A stretch of DNA of 26,015 bases, from positions 1 through 26,015 of IMG/VR virus record IMGVR_UViG_3300010883_000381; one strand, 5' to 3'. The notes under the pieces were generated by a model. That model was not told where the DNA came from and did not search any database. It saw only the letters and a list, made by a program, of their open reading frames with translations. Position numbers and translations under genes: made by a program. Shown piece by piece: positions 9,301-18,700 of the stretch; the first letter of the stretch is position 1; every line of letters starts with the position of its first letter. This DNA is from a virus.

Positions 9301-9813
9301 CTGGATGGTCCCTCGAGCGTGGGGGCTGGGGGCAACCATCGCCGTCCAGACTTCGAGGAATACGAAGTCTGACCTCTTCACATCGGGAGCGGTCCCCGTA
9401 CTAAAGGGAGCGGAATCCAGGACCACCTTGTTGGGTCCATGTGCCCACGGCATACGACCGTCGTTGGGAGTCCTCTCCGCATCATTGTTCGTGAACTCAA
9501 CCACCACGGGGCGTCCCGCCACCGATGCGACCATGCGGCGTACCCAGAAGGAGTCGGATGACCACCAGGCATCACCCGGTGTAGAGAACCCATAGTCCTG
9601 ATAGGGGTCGATCCGGGTCTGTCCCCGAAGGATGCCGGAAGGATGCCCCTGAGCGCGTAAAAGACGCTCCATTCGGGCGAGAAGATCCTGAGCATGGTTG
9701 AGCTCACTGTCGAGGATCGGCTTGCCGGACTGGTAGACGACCTGATCGAAGGATCTACCGCCAGATGGCAGATCCCTGGATACCGTCGTCCCATCGTATG
9801 TCTTCATCGCCAT
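6337..9813 (-). CDS. 1158-residue baseplate/tail-fibre-associated protein
   Basis: The ATG at 9813 follows a GAGGAG seven bases upstream and lies 11 bases after the previous stop; a second in-frame ATG is two codons later. Residues 25-39 (VVYQSGKPILDSELN) match the 'fQxGkPvLdsELN' phrase near the N-terminus of several phage tail proteins, comparable to DUF4815-type proteins. Residues about 180-288 form a module (GDAVSV...ETALNLAAAID...NLSGGED) typical of repeat units in tail sheath and fibre proteins; a related module is in the 2133-residue fibre. DVLDLRKH at 494-501 is another phrase I associate with phage fibre/wedge proteins. A His/Gly-rich loop lies near 560-572 and a Gly5 run near 610. 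The C-terminal half is beta-rich and unrecognised. Role inferred: baseplate rim or fibre-attachment protein. Confidence 0.87.
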   Translation of the reverse strand: MAMKTYDGTTVSRDLPSGGRSFDQVVYQSGKPILDSELNHAQDLLARMERLLRAQGHPSGILRGQTRIDPYQDYGFSTPGDAWWSSDSFWVRRMVASVAGRPVVVEFTNNDAERTPNDGRMPWAHGPNKVVLDSAPFSTGTAPDVKRSDFVFLEVWTAMVAPSPHARGTIQVIADNSGTPLLLDGDAVSVTDAGGASILTARTSPNPADPAEFGLGETVNETALNLAAAIDLLGGFHANSSSDNVHLRCEAAGAVGNTAFMDFVTADGGALVLNNGTPAPANLSGGEDRPNKPDQGHVYRHGNTLSSTAVSAADDLMDQSVGTESAQRVQLQYRIRHTGTAEGVNHKTQPDGFSCPQVWARGSKATPVGEYQFVPADKTTVSGSGKSDATAYEAHDSGLWIAGDGSAASAAALGTVDGFVYAIPLCFVFRRNNAYVNGEGVAGAGQGFHPGHNTNGAPPSDHPGYPSNTLMGPIPASHSDRPDGGFCDVVEKKDVLDLRKHVLPTGADVGAELRFQIQSLMDGNFFTWAIDGASKQTLGNGSGDAGTRFLVCNEIGRDGGHGGHGPAGGDTKHGVLIRNFDHMARRFADQPVCERVVFEILPGALHPGVGGGGGMDGLYVEKEAGAGWYEGDIIHIDLDNLNGSTLSDWDPTYDQTYAGANGDIMKVSDLMPPGTTITDVLVSEHDDGNYAAAVDQSIQFSRVVGLGSNHLTLELDANHSQVNGGQPGNAFNMVGDAASGDVGSQRRILIELEITYPLGSGITDTPDEVLEPTSTVVYPYGALVENDSSQRSPEMEHPTAPVFREGFREVLVEQVSNGGASEQPIGTATVETRISRDRGSVRFPRRVYGSSSKQIGITDGVDGTPRTVRHFDVGGLPGSDYGSSSRLMHIETQGGPTELSGTGQTLCNITYYAQDPVPNHGQNGGGYQVSIYFRSNAPQTCGTKESDVHDTSGAGPVPAELEVEILATSEEIWSGQVGMGSLELGFPYTAPLDQIPVLDSPLDPDAFPGEWYFCASAMVSVDDFDANTGLMALHPFMPADGTGTLKLGGRSLEPNDWAKYPRKDNEFRVLYPFVNENGYRPTALAQNSSGVVRHKVMYPILGRSLQDSRLFRRGEVLLVVLSRFAELDDDNTVRFTDGENTTCAAVYRTKGCLMTVGD
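7969..8002 (-). promoter_or_regulatory. Possible internal translation start preceded by an 18-base palindrome
   Basis: Inside the 1158-residue gene, the perfect palindrome CCTACACCCGGGTGTAGG (7985-8002) is followed on the minus strand by CGGAGGAGGAGGC and an in-frame ATG at 7971 (Met615). The Shine-Dalgarno match is as strong as at real starts here, for example that of the 213-residue gene. If used, it would give a 544-residue C-terminal product. The GGA run also simply encodes glycines, so this may be coincidence. Confidence 0.3.
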
Positions 9814-9824
9814 TCAGAAGCTCC

Positions 9825-10466
9825 TCAAAACGTTAGACGCCATGTGATGGTCAGAATCGCTGTCGAAGGCTTCGACATCACAGGAAACGTAAGGTAGTTG
9901 ATGAGGATGTCATGAGCTGACACATCGACAGTGCCATCGTATTCTGGGAATACAGCCTCCACGGGAGTCTTCACATTCGGGTTGTCCGACAGCGGTGACA
10001 CAAGCCCCATTTCGTTGAGGGGACCTACGGCCTCCGCCTCGCCAAAGGTTGTGGTGAAGTCGACCACATTAGTTGGGATCGCCGAGGCACCTCCGTCGGA
10101 ATCCCTGTAGACCACGGATGCGAACACCTTGCGCCCAATCTCTGCCTCCAAGGCCCTCTGTCTCGCATCTGGGGCGTCGGGATTCAAAAGAGATCCCCTC
10201 GCACCAGTGCCTACAGTGAGCATGGAAAGACCTCGTGCGGGACCCCCCCTCGACTGGAAAAGTAGAGATGCAAGCACCCCGCCATCCTTCGTGATGACGT
10301 TGTCCTTGGCCCAGTTCTCAAGTACCTCGCCCGTCTTGGAATCCCGCATCTCGACGATGAGGCTCCCTTTTGGGGGTCGGAGGGTGGTCTGCTGTGTAAG
10401 TGTTGCCCCCATTTTGATTGCCTGCCTCGCTTTGTCTATGTGCTCCAGATGTCGGCCTGACGTCAT
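9825..10466 (-). CDS. 213-residue virion structural protein (tail-fibre-like small protein)
   Basis: The ATG at 10466 has an excellent Shine-Dalgarno (GGAGGAGGAGG ending four bases before it). After a short charged N-terminus, residues about 30-60 read as a strand-rich segment ending in NVITKDGGVLASLLF, and LTVGTG follows near residue 80. The pattern 'xNxVtxxGxxxLaxLL ... lavGTG' recurs in small phage tail-fibre/collar-like proteins, where the rest is a compact beta domain; here it is followed by a beta-rich part ending ILTITWRLTF. No enzyme motif or membrane segment is visible. It sits between two giant fibre-like genes, 11 bases before the next start, so it probably belongs to the same baseplate/fibre complex as a small adaptor or decoration unit. 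The family-level call is moderate; the exact role is unknown. Confidence 0.85.
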   Translation of the reverse strand: MTSGRHLEHIDKARQAIKMGATLTQQTTLRPPKGSLIVEMRDSKTGEVLENWAKDNVITKDGGVLASLLFQSRGGPARGLSMLTVGTGARGSLLNPDAPDARQRALEAEIGRKVFASVVYRDSDGGASAIPTNVVDFTTTFGEAEAVGPLNEMGLVSPLSDNPNVKTPVEAVFPEYDGTVDVSAHDILINYLTFPVMSKPSTAILTITWRLTF

Positions 10467-10548
10467 AACGCCTCCTCCTCCCGGGTCTCTCTCCCATTCG
10501 GGAGGGATAGGGGACCTACCGTAGAACGGAGGTTTCGTTGCAACCCCC
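10467..10548 (-). other. 82-base intergenic gap, longest in the window
   Basis: The gap holds the strong ribosome-binding site of the 213-residue gene and two weak inverted repeats (CTCCC-GAAT-GGGAG and CCGT-TCT-ACGG in minus-strand sense). There is no U tract and no recognisable -10/-35 pair, so I do not call a terminator or promoter. The gap could still hold a virus-specific promoter that I cannot recognise. Confidence 0.4.
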
Positions 10549-13500
10549 TCATGGGAACAAGACCCCCTCTACACGGGACGGGAACGCCAACGGCGCCCCC
10601 CCTTGTAGAACAATACCGCCGACCTGCAACTCGCCTCCCCCAGAAAGGAGGGACTTCTCTTCCAATGCGGCCAGCCCTCCCCAGGGCCCAATCCTTGAAT
10701 AACCCTCGTCCCCTCCGAGGTACTCCATGATGAAGGTGCAGGAGGACTCCCCCGCGACGGGCCCCCCAATCTGATGAGAGGGCCTGATGTCCCACAACGT
10801 CCTTGTAGCCGCTGATCCGGGCGCTGGGGCGGTGGGTCTGGACGGGGCGGTGGGCCAGAGGAGGGCCCCGGCCGCAGGAGGTGCGCCGCCTCCCAATCTC
10901 CCCGTTTCGTGCGAGAACGCACCTCCCGCGGCATGGAGGAGGCCGCCCATGGCACCGCCGCGCTGGTCGTGGATGGGTCTCGGAAGAGGCGCATTGTTTT
11001 CAGAGATGGAACGACCAGAAATCTCGATCCCAGCGACACCACGACCCGGAGCGGGGCCGTCGTCAGGCGTAGATAGGAGGCCCAGCTCCCCTTCATCCTC
11101 TATCTCCATGAAGTTCATGGATGCATACAAGGCGTCGGGGTTGTTTGCGTGGGTCACATACCCAGAGGGGTCGTTTAGAACGAAGTCCTCGTCGCCGTTG
11201 AGTGTATCGCTCCACTCATTCAACCTCGACCCGTGGAAATGGGTGGTGACGGGTCCATCAACCTGATGGGCCGGGATGGGGGGTGTGCCCTCGTTCAGGT
11301 TCGTTACACCGTCCCGGACCGGTTGAGACGCCAGATAAGTGGTGGTGACCGGGGTGCCGGGGGAGAACTTCACCAGGATGGCGGCGTCCTCCTGATCCAA
11401 CTTTATTTCCTGCGTTTCGGAATCGAAGGACCAACTGGATGTGGGGAGGGAGGCACCGTCATACCAGACCGAGAAGACCCGGGCGGCATTCACATGCACA
11501 TCCCGGAAGTTGGCTGCGCCGCCCACGACCTGGAGGATTCTCTCCTCGACCGTGAGGTCGGATCCCAGCTCTCCACTCGTGATCACGTTGCAGCGGTTCA
11601 GGACGGCTCCCCGCAGCGGAAGGTGTCCCTCGTCTTCGGTGGTGTAGACCCTGTACCGGAACCGATCCCAGAGGGTTGTTGACACGGCGGACGAGGAAAG
11701 GCCTCCGAATGAAACCGTCGAGGATGCAGACCGACTAGGGGGAAGGTCGGACCACTCGAGGGACGCCCACGCCTTCGACGGATTGGTCCGCTGCGTGGCC
11801 CGGAGACTCTCGGAAGCTCCTTCGGGAACAGGTAAATCTGGCCTGTACAGAGAGGCCCCCCACTCTGGATCCACAAGGACCCTCAATGCTACGGAGTCGG
11901 TCCAGTCCATGAGGACCACATCCCCGCCCACCTTCGGAACCTCCCACGATTCAATCAAGGACGGATCTCCACCGTTCCAGATGCCGAAGGTGCGCTGAAT
12001 CTGCGGAGGAGGCGACACCCGAGCGGAGAGGGTGGAGATTTCGACCTCCAGACCGTTCCCATAGGTGGCGACGAACACGGAGTCCTGTGATCCTGAATCC
12101 AGGAAGCTCGACGGGGGTGCTGACCCCAGTGCCACTCCGTCCACCTTCAAGATGACGGCGGGATCTGCGAGGGTGTGATCCACCTCCAGGCGGTACAAGT
12201 GCTCAGAACCATCGTCCCAGGGGAAGAGGAACGATGCGACCTCGCCGCCCTGCGATGTAAGGAAGATCCGGTCGGGACCCTTCAGGAAGCAGAATCCTAT
12301 GGATTTGGAGGGGGTGGAGGCGTCCATCCCGACCGCCAGCCCGATGTGTCCGTCGGAGCCGGCATTGTGGCCGACCACGGCCATCCGAACCTCCAGGACC
12401 CTAGATACACCGTCCAAGTACGGGTGCTCCAACTTGAGGGAGCTCAGCAGCGATCCCTCGCCGGATGCCTTCAACCGGAGTTGCCTGCCCTCGGCGGTTG
12501 TGGAAACCAAACCTGACACCGCCCAACCCCTGGAGGACGGATCCGCATCGCCCGCCAGCGTGGAGGACGGCATGGACAAGAGGCGGAGGGATCCGTCGGG
12601 CCACTCGGCGAAGGAGAGGGTGGACACCCGCACTTCCCGCACAGGACCCGCCATGGAGAACCCCGCATCGCCCCATCCGGAGAACCCGTCGTCAACGGAG
12701 AAGTCAGCCTCGAAGTCTACGGAGGCCCCTTCGGGCACCAGGGTGTCGATCCTGTAGTAGCCTGAGGTGGATTCCCCGAGGGTGCCGGCTTCAGACCGCA
12801 TCCTCACCGTCCCGTCGCCCACAATGTCCGATGTCCCAAAGTGACCTGCACGCACCCATTCCCCGCGCTCCTCCGGGAGGTCGGACATCTCGGCCGTGAC
12901 CAGGTGTCCCGCAGAGTGGGAGGTAGACGAGTCGGGTGCATAGGTGTAGCGGAAGAAGTCCCACTCGGACTTGCAGCCCCCGAACGGATGACCCCAGAAG
13001 ACCTGCCCGGATGAATGGAGATCCAACACCCCGGGCGGAAGGGCCGAGGCATGGGGGATTGATCCGGAATGTTCCAGAGACCCCACCAGGTCTCCACTGT
13101 AAGTGACGGACATGCCCCCGTTTGAGCCGCCGGAGATGATCCATGTGAACGGCTGATTCCAGTTGAAGTCGAAGATGACATCTCCGGAACCAGCACCCCA
13201 GAGACCCGGATCCACGGGGAGGGCTCCGTCCAGGTTGAGGATGTGGGAGCCGTCCGAGAGTTCCTCCACAGACGAAACGTTGTAGACCCCCGCCTGTACC
13301 CCCTTGAGGATCTGGACTGCGCCGCCAGAGAAGAAGCTGGGGAGACTTCCTGCGGGGATCTCGATGGATGAGGCCCCGAACGAACAGGTTGCCCTCGGAC
13401 CCATGACCCATGAATCCGGATCGGTGTGGTCGGATCCTGACAAGATTGCCAGGTGCCGTAGGCCGTTCATGGACACGCAGGCCGTAGTCCTTACAGCAAG

Positions 13501-15738
13501 TACATCATGGAACCCGATCCCTGGTCCGATCCAGAAGCCGGCCTGGGGGGCATCCTGCTGGACGGAGACCCGAGCTGCAGCCGATACCGACCCGGGTGCC
13601 GTGCCGATATTGATCACGGAAGACAGCGCCGAGTCGGATGCCGACTGAAGGAGCCCCCACCCATCTGTTGCTGCAGAGGAGAGATCCACATCCCCCACCC
13701 AGCCCGTGGTCAGACCCCCTCCCTCCCAGGATCCATATCCTGGAGGGGTGTATTTGAACTTGTTTATAGGCCCCTGCAGGTGGGGGCTGGAGTTCAGGGT
13801 GAGGGAGGTGGCATCGTTCAGGCTGGCCGTGTACCCCCTCTCGAACCCGATGTATCTGTGGGATGTCAGAGTGGGCGCAGGGCGAGCTGGGCGGACGAGT
13901 GCCAAGGCCATCGGGAAGCGGGTGCCCTCATCGGGACCCCCTCCCTCCCAGGATCCGCTGGAGCTCGCCGTCCGGTGCCCCGAATGATCCCACTTGTTGA
14001 GCGTGGATCCGGGGGTGTTCAGACCGCCCATGGACATGCGGGGGGTTGCGATCCACGAGTAGTCGATCTGAACATTGATAGATCCCGCAGGCATACGGGG
14101 GACGGGGATCTCGGTGGTCACCCTTCCGAGGAAGGGGTTGACGGATCCGACAGCGACTTCAACCCCGTTCACCGAAACGGATACATCCTCCGGGGCGCCT
14201 GGTCGTCCGTCACCCCACCCTTTTGTGATGGGACCCCTGCTCGTCCACAGCGCGTCCAGGGCCATCCCAGCGGAGCCAGTGAACGGAGCTGGTGTCTCGT
14301 GAACAAAGTTCAGGTCCTCCCCGTAGATCGTCGAGGATGCGGTGAGGGACACCCCATGAATCGGAAGATTGCGGACGATGTATTCTGCCGCCAGGACGAG
14401 CTGGACGCCGGGGGACATGACGGGGGCCGCATCTGGGGAACCCACCCCGACCACGGGAACGCAGATGAGGGGGGCACCGTTCAGAAGGACGGCCCAGTGC
14501 CCCGAGGTTGCGTTGCGGAGAATCGTGAGATTGACAGGTCCGAGATCCCAGGCCGCGGCCGCCGATACGGACAAACTCCCACTCGAGAGTGTGATCGTCT
14601 TCGATACAACCCCACCCGAGAGCAACAGACTCGCCTGGACCGCTCCATCGCACACATGGATTGCCATCGCAGACGACTGGACGGATGGTACGAAGGAGGC
14701 CGATGAGGCATCGAACGACACATCAGCCTGAAACGTGCATCCAGCAACCATCCTGGATCCCGTGGAGTCGGGGAAATGCCACCCGTACGGGGACCCCGCC
14801 TCCTTCGTCAGAATCAGAGCTGCCGGTGAGGGGCCCGACGGATTGGGCCCAATGACGTATGCCTCCCCAGTCCCCAGCTCGACAGCGCCAGACGGAAGGC
14901 CGGCCAGGGGATCATACCTGAAGGCCTTGGCGGGTCCCGCCAAAAGGCCGTACTCCACGGAGGTCATGCCAAGGATGCCGAGCTTGACCCTGGAAGTATC
15001 GCTGCCGTCCAGTTGTGCGGAGGTCACCGAGGGTTCGATAGGGTAGGTTCCGGACACCTCATAGGAGGAGGGATCCTCAGCTCCGGATCCCAGGGGACGG
15101 GAGAAGCTCGCAACAATGTATGAACCGCCCGAATCCACCTCGACACTCTCGATGGTGTTCCCGACGCCCAGGGCGAGGAACCCCTCGGAGTTCATGCCGT
15201 CCACTGCTACGTTGCCCAAAGTGTCCTCAAGAGGATCCACCTTGACGGTGTAGCGGCCTCCAAGCGTCGTCCCCGAGTGCTGGACAAGAACCTGGATGAC
15301 ACCTTCTGGGGTGAGATCCGTCAGGTCATTCGCTGCCGTGGCGGACACCGCCTCCACCGTTGGTGTGCAGCCATACACTGGAGTGATCGCCCAGTGGTCG
15401 AGGGATCCGAACACAGAGTCGAGGGTTACGAGCTCGTTGAAGGTCACCAGGAGATGTTGGCCGTCGGTGGGGATGGCGGAGGTAATCCATGGACCCTCTC
15501 CGTCACCAGCACCGTATGGCGATGTACCGTATGGCAGGGCACCGTAGCCCTCGTAGGGCGGGAACGGGGGCCTCGGGTGCTGGCCGCTGCCGTAGGGACT
15601 GAATCCGTATAGGGCCCCTGCATCTGGGTCGGTCGTGCCACCATAACCCCGCCCCGCTGGGCTCGGTGGGCAGACAGGCACTCCGTTCTCGTCGAAGGGC
15701 CCGAATCCGAATGGAATGTTGGGATCGCTACTGGACAT
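10549..15738 (-). CDS. 1729-residue tail protein with Ig-like and LamG-like lectin modules
   Basis: The ATG at 15738 is 12 bases after the fibre stop; the stop TAG is itself the first part of the Shine-Dalgarno (TAGGAGGGG, six bases from the ATG). Residues 1-80 are rich in Pro, Gly and Tyr (PYGTSPYGAGDGEGPW near 68-83), a flexible head seen in some phage structural proteins. Residues about 82-187 and 188-272 look like two Big_5/SbsA-type Ig-like domains (lVTFNE..., then YTVKVDPLEDTLGN). Residues about 330-465, 990-1060 and 1095-1240 resemble laminin-G/concanavalin-type beta-sandwiches (for example LYRLEVDHTLADPAVILKVDG). GSWEGGG occurs twice, near 595 and 669. The end is an Ala/Pro/Gly-rich stretch, then a compact beta segment. 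Likely role: surface adhesin on the tail binding host glycans. Domain names are motif-based inference. Confidence 0.87.
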   Translation of the reverse strand: MSSSDPNIPFGFGPFDENGVPVCPPSPAGRGYGGTTDPDAGALYGFSPYGSGQHPRPPFPPYEGYGALPYGTSPYGAGDGEGPWITSAIPTDGQHLLVTFNELVTLDSVFGSLDHWAITPVYGCTPTVEAVSATAANDLTDLTPEGVIQVLVQHSGTTLGGRYTVKVDPLEDTLGNVAVDGMNSEGFLALGVGNTIESVEVDSGGSYIVASFSRPLGSGAEDPSSYEVSGTYPIEPSVTSAQLDGSDTSRVKLGILGMTSVEYGLLAGPAKAFRYDPLAGLPSGAVELGTGEAYVIGPNPSGPSPAALILTKEAGSPYGWHFPDSTGSRMVAGCTFQADVSFDASSASFVPSVQSSAMAIHVCDGAVQASLLLSGGVVSKTITLSSGSLSVSAAAAWDLGPVNLTILRNATSGHWAVLLNGAPLICVPVVGVGSPDAAPVMSPGVQLVLAAEYIVRNLPIHGVSLTASSTIYGEDLNFVHETPAPFTGSAGMALDALWTSRGPITKGWGDGRPGAPEDVSVSVNGVEVAVGSVNPFLGRVTTEIPVPRMPAGSINVQIDYSWIATPRMSMGGLNTPGSTLNKWDHSGHRTASSSGSWEGGGPDEGTRFPMALALVRPARPAPTLTSHRYIGFERGYTASLNDATSLTLNSSPHLQGPINKFKYTPPGYGSWEGGGLTTGWVGDVDLSSAATDGWGLLQSASDSALSSVINIGTAPGSVSAAARVSVQQDAPQAGFWIGPGIGFHDVLAVRTTACVSMNGLRHLAILSGSDHTDPDSWVMGPRATCSFGASSIEIPAGSLPSFFSGGAVQILKGVQAGVYNVSSVEELSDGSHILNLDGALPVDPGLWGAGSGDVIFDFNWNQPFTWIISGGSNGGMSVTYSGDLVGSLEHSGSIPHASALPPGVLDLHSSGQVFWGHPFGGCKSEWDFFRYTYAPDSSTSHSAGHLVTAEMSDLPEERGEWVRAGHFGTSDIVGDGTVRMRSEAGTLGESTSGYYRIDTLVPEGASVDFEADFSVDDGFSGWGDAGFSMAGPVREVRVSTLSFAEWPDGSLRLLSMPSSTLAGDADPSSRGWAVSGLVSTTAEGRQLRLKASGEGSLLSSLKLEHPYLDGVSRVLEVRMAVVGHNAGSDGHIGLAVGMDASTPSKSIGFCFLKGPDRIFLTSQGGEVASFLFPWDDGSEHLYRLEVDHTLADPAVILKVDGVALGSAPPSSFLDSGSQDSVFVATYGNGLEVEISTLSARVSPPPQIQRTFGIWNGGDPSLIESWEVPKVGGDVVLMDWTDSVALRVLVDPEWGASLYRPDLPVPEGASESLRATQRTNPSKAWASLEWSDLPPSRSASSTVSFGGLSSSAVSTTLWDRFRYRVYTTEDEGHLPLRGAVLNRCNVITSGELGSDLTVEERILQVVGGAANFRDVHVNAARVFSVWYDGASLPTSSWSFDSETQEIKLDQEDAAILVKFSPGTPVTTTYLASQPVRDGVTNLNEGTPPIPAHQVDGPVTTHFHGSRLNEWSDTLNGDEDFVLNDPSGYVTHANNPDALYASMNFMEIEDEGELGLLSTPDDGPAPGRGVAGIEISGRSISENNAPLPRPIHDQRGGAMGGLLHAAGGAFSHETGRLGGGAPPAAGALLWPTAPSRPTAPAPGSAATRTLWDIRPSHQIGGPVAGESSCTFIMEYLGGDEGYSRIGPWGGLAALEEKSLLSGGGELQVGGIVLQGGAPLAFPSRVEGVLFP
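13713..13956 (-). repeat. Pair of 22-base direct repeats encoding GSWEGGG
   Basis: Identical 22-base copies lie at 13713-13734 and 13935-13956, 222 bases apart and therefore in the same frame (74 codons). Each encodes GSWEGGG within the 1729-residue protein. The flanking sequence is not obviously repeated, so this may be a remnant of a duplicated module, or a repeated linker kept identical by recent copying. Confidence 0.6.
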
Positions 15739-15750
15739 CTAGAGCCCCTC

Positions 15751-18700
15751 CTATGAGCGACCTGTTATGAACCACTTGCAGGCGGCCCCTTCGCCGCCCA
15801 CGCAGACAAGCGTCATGGCGGTCATCATCGGAATATCCCAGGAGTCCATCCCGCTGACTTTGCCAGTGAGGGCCCCAGCACCATTCCGCACGGAGATTGT
15901 GATGGGAAAGTGCTCGGTGTCACCCGATGTTGGATCAGACTCGTTGCTGATGATGACCCTCCGACCCTGGACGGCCCCTTCTGCTTCGGTGTCGGGGAGG
16001 TAACACGAGAAAAAACCGCTGACCCCTGCGTCGAGGCCGAGACTGGCAGCAGCACTCTCTGTTTCGATCCCCACGTAGCAATCACCTGGAGCCACCACGG
16101 TGGTGGTGGTGGCGCCGGCCCCAATAGGAAGGTACTGCCGCACCTCGATGATGTCGGGATCGCCCTCGAAGTCCGCATCCTCGTCGAAGATGTCGCCCAC
16201 GCCCCGGAGCATCACGTTCCGATCATTAGGGGCGCTGCCGCCGAGGCCGTCGTCTGCCATGGTGCTTGCTGCCGAAAAGAGATGCACGACCTGGGCCACG
16301 TCCGTAGTGGCTGTATCGGTGAGGGCACCGGCATCGTGGTCATAGTTCCAACCACTCACATAAGCGGAAGCGAAGCCCAAGATGGACGACATGAGCAAGG
16401 TCCAATGCCAATCACCAAGGGTCCATGTCGACCTGTCGTTTACATCGGTTGACCCCATCGAGGGGACATACCCCGCCGCTTGGGCACACCACGCCCCGAG
16501 AAGGAAACCCCTCCACTGAAGTTGTGCTTCGGGGCTGATGGCCGTGTAGTCATTGACACCGACTCCGGCACCCCATGACTCCAGAGTCGATCCATCTGGA
16601 AAGTTCGGCGTCGCGTTGCCTGCTTGTGCCCCGGACAACTGCGTGGGACTCACAAGGGGGCACCCCGGAAGCGAGAGAAACTGGTGCAGGCGCATATCGA
16701 GCTTGGATGGGATCCAGTCGGCGGCCTGGCCCGCTCCCTTGCGCTTCTTCACCCCTACTCGACCACCCTTCTTGGTGCCCGTCTTGTGCGAGTCGCCAAT
16801 CCAGAGCGAGTTGTCCGAGAGGAACAGGTGCCTGATCTTGAACTCGGCAGACCCGATGTCGTAGACAGCATTCGTGTCGGGGAGGATGTGCCCCTCCATC
16901 GTCAGTCCAGAGGCACCCCACTCGAGGTAGTCGTGATCGTGACTGGCGAGGGCGTAGCTGGAAGGTGCGAGAGGAACCCACTCCCCAGCCACATGATGTA
17001 GAGAGGCTCCAGGAGCAGCTCCGCCACCGTTGCCGACAGGGAGATCAGTCTCAGTGGGTCCCGAAGGATGCCGCACGACATTATTCGATGTATCCACCTC
17101 GGATCCGGGAAGCGGGAGAGCCGCCCACCCCGCAACAGCATTGATACCGTCGATGATCTCTTGGAGGGTCGCCGCACCTGCGGGGTACTCAATGCCGAGA
17201 TGCTCACCGTTTGCCTCAATGAAGAGAGGGTCGGCATTATTGGCGAGTTGATGGAGCTGGACCTCGTCTCCGTCACCCGCGGCTCCGACCTTGCCGACAC
17301 GAAGGATAAGGATCCCATCAGCGTTAGAAGCTGTGAGCTCAGTGATCTCCAGATAGGCAGGGGTATCCACCCTGGCATCCGAGAGGTCGTCTACGCCGTG
17401 GGCATGAGCTGCTGCGGCATATGCCGAGTCATGGTTGTGTGCTGCTGCTGCATATGCCGAGTCATGGTTGTGTGCTGCTGCGGAATACAGACCAGCGTGG
17501 TCTCCCCATCCGTGCGCCGTGGTCCAGTTGGAGATGTCTGTGGCGACGATGGCGTTTACGACATGGGAGGTCGCGATGTAGTCGTGAGTGTGGGACGCGA
17601 GCTCTGCGCCTGTTGCGTATTGGGCATGCACGTGGCCGTCTTCGGAACCCTCCTCATCGGCCCCTGCTGCCCAGGAGAGGTTCCCTGCTCCATCATCCAC
17701 GACCTTGAGGATGTTGCCCTCCGCGATCCCCGGTAGGACAGCAAGAGCGCCGAGGACACCGTCAGTCGTCAGACTCGAGGCGATCCAGGCTGCGCCGTCC
17801 CATGAAAGAAGATCCCCAGATGCAACACCATCGACGAGCCCAGAAGCGGAACCGACCGACCAGGCACCACCGACGACGAGCAGAGTGCTTCCGTTGTCGC
17901 CCCCTGTCACGGGAGGAAGCGTGTCCGTCATGGCGGACACGGTGGATTGGAGCGTCGTGAGCTCCGACGAGAGGGCCAGGCCGTCGGCGGTGCCCGTTGT
18001 GGCATCCCCCTCGACCAGTCGCTTGTAGAACTTGACCGCACCGGAATCATCCACCCAGAGGGAGGACTCTCCGACGGCCAGCATGGGGCCGGCTGCCTGG
18101 TGCGTGATGACGACCGCGGTGGGGTCCAGGACCCCCGTGATCTTCACATCGCCGTTGACGGTGAGGGCCTTGCCGGATCCCGAAGCGGGTCCGTTGATGA
18201 TCACCTCTGAGTTGGCACTCGACATCGTGATGGCGCGTGTACCGCCCGTGCCGATGTTGATCGGACTGTTCTTGTTCTCTGCCCCAAGGTTGATGTCATG
18301 CGTGTGGCTGTTTGTCTCCAGGTGTAGGGCCGCCGAGCTTGTGACGGCGATGTACCCCGCCGCATTCAACGAGATTCGACCCGCCGAGTCGAGGGTGATG
18401 GGATCACCCTGGACGGTCGTGGTGGTCGTCGTGGTCCCGAGGTTCAAGTCCCTCGTCCCGTTCGTGGCGATGTTGACTGGCCCCGGCTTGTTTTCCGTTC
18501 CGAGGTTGATGGCGTGTGTGGCGTCGTTGCTCTGCGTGTTCAGGTTCAGGCTTGCAGCAGAATCCAGCGTGAGATTCCCCGCCGAAGTAACCAAGATTGG
18601 CCCACCCACACTCTCAACGGCGAGCCCTGTGGCACCGTCCACCCCGAGGGTGGCATACTCCGTCAGGCTGGACCCGATCCGCAGTTGATCCGCGGAGCTC

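Noticed and set aside
10467-10548. Small inverted repeats in the gap as an intrinsic terminator
   Set aside because: Stems are only four or five base pairs and no U tract follows; genes continue downstream in the same direction.
13507-14706. 399-codon open frame on the plus strand, the longest on that strand
   Set aside because: It lies fully antisense to the 1729-residue gene. Its product is low-complexity, rich in Arg, Gly and Cys, with no domain pattern, as expected for an opposite-strand shadow in GC-rich DNA.
15751-16740. S74 endosialidase-type chaperone at the fibre C-terminus
   Set aside because: The segment lacks the 'SDxRLKxNI' phrase and the helical chaperone pattern expected after fibre repeats of this type.
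17408-17483. Tandem 33-base units as a CRISPR-like array
   Set aside because: The units are directly adjacent with no spacers and stay in frame within a fibre shaft.
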